Assembly (NCBI GenBank): GCA_963701675.1 | Contig: OY969623.1 | Span: 3,782,001 to 3,846,000 of the forward strand | DNA from: G963701675 sp963701675 | GTDB lineage: Bacteria > Planctomycetota > Planctomycetia > Gemmatales > Gemmataceae | Length of the DNA stretch: 64,000 nt | Reading direction: 5' to 3' | Shown: piece by piece, positions 63,729 to 64,000 of the stretch | How the letters are laid out: every line of letters starts with the position of its first letter | How positions within the stretch are numbered: position 1 is the stretch's first letter | Made by a program: the position numbers and the translations under genes | Notes under the pieces: generated by a model | Database searches by the model: none | What the model was told of the DNA's origin: nothing | What the model saw: only the letters and a program-made list of their open reading frames with translations

Positions 63729-64000
63729 CTAAGATTGGAGCGGATCAATCAGTCGATCCGTACTATCGGGGACGATTCCGGACCACGGCCGCTCCATCAA
63801 GTTATTGAATTGAGGAATGCTTCTGAACCGGGCTGGGAATGCCCGGTCGTTTTTCAGATCTCGATCACGAGGATCGACTCCACCGTCGATAGCTCGATTC
63901 AAGTATGAAAATGCCTCCGCGTCGGAGCCTTCCGTGGCGGCGATGCGCGCTGCATCCAAGAATAGCTCGGCACTCGGCGCTCGTAGTTGGATCGCATTCT
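63729..64000 (-). CDS. C-terminal end of a TPR-containing protein, partial at right edge
   Basis: The frame is open to the window edge and ends at 63729, with the start outside. The visible part reads NAIQLRAPSAELFLDAARIA, then EGSDAEAFSYLNRAIDGGVD, DRDLKNDRAFPARFRSIPQFNNLM, then a short tail. This is the last TPR-like unit plus tail of the type seen at the end of planctomycete Ser/Thr kinases (compare the kinase at 54689-57513). The rest of the gene, probably a kinase, lies beyond the window. Confidence 0.65.
   Translation of the reverse strand, partial: NAIQLRAPSAELFLDAARIAATEGSDAEAFSYLNRAIDGGVDPRDRDLKNDRAFPARFRSIPQFNNLMERPWSGIVPDSTDRLIDPLQS

Noticed and set aside
63626..63808. A 60-residue plus-strand frame near the right edge
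   Set aside because: Composition and lack of a ribosome binding site do not support it; it overlaps the end of the minus-strand TPR gene.

Overview
The window most likely comes from a member of the Planctomycetota (order not resolved). Signs of this are a DUF1559 pseudopilin-like protein, a TIGR03067 protein, a DUF2934 protein, two ECF sigma factor / Hanks-type Ser/Thr kinase pairs plus two further kinases, and six large secreted or surface proteins, five with a conserved LE(D/G/T)R-type N-terminus. No phage, insertion sequence, CRISPR array, rRNA or tRNA was seen. GC content is moderately high and many starts carry a purine-rich ribosome binding site.

Layout. 1-10.3 kb: an Aas-like acyltransferase/acyl-CoA synthetase running off the left edge, an ECF sigma-kinase pair, RibD and a diacylglycerol kinase on the minus strand, a second kinase with a TPR-like tail, DUF2934, and an ECF transporter core (CbiQ-CbiO). 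10.3-19.7 kb: a frameshifted D-threonine aldolase-like gene, pyrH-frr ending in a clear terminator, TerC, a thioredoxin-like ferredoxin, TIGR03067, TruD, DUF1559, a THUMP RNA methylase and a LarA-like racemase. 20-26 kb: amino acid catabolism (aldehyde dehydrogenase, class III aminotransferase, convergent frameshifted bifunctional PutA). 26-34.6 kb: an atypical kinase, then three tandem surface proteins with HAF repeats, one also carrying twelve Ig-like repeats. 34.8-43.6 kb: UspA, IlvE, a LolD/LolCE-type ABC exporter, LysS, a frameshifted membrane/spermidine-synthase fusion, and QueC-QueD. 43.6-54.7 kb: MurB with a small FtsQ-like protein, a thioesterase, a nucleotidyltransferase pair, hutU-hutI-hutG, a DUF104-like antitoxin, a VOC protein, GlyA and a Tat-exported LanC-like protein. 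54.7-64 kb: a second sigma-kinase pair (both genes frameshifted), a 1235-residue beta-repeat surface protein, further secreted or hypothetical proteins, and a partial TPR protein at the right edge.

The most unusual signal is a set of 7-bp-period repeats. Runs of heptanucleotides (GGGGTCA/TGACCCC, TTGTCCG, ACGGACC, YYAGTTG) occur at several places: inside the catalytic domain of a kinase, inside the PutA linker, across the lysS stop codon, and just upstream of a VOC gene. The kinase copy is an inverted pair translated in frame between the HRD and DFG motifs. Three further short perfect hairpins or palindromes lie between genes and look like interspersed elements.

Five otherwise normal genes are split by small indels (near 10.9, 24.08, 40.98, 55.43 and 57.93 kb). 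Residual sequencing error is the simplest explanation, so these genes may be intact in the organism.
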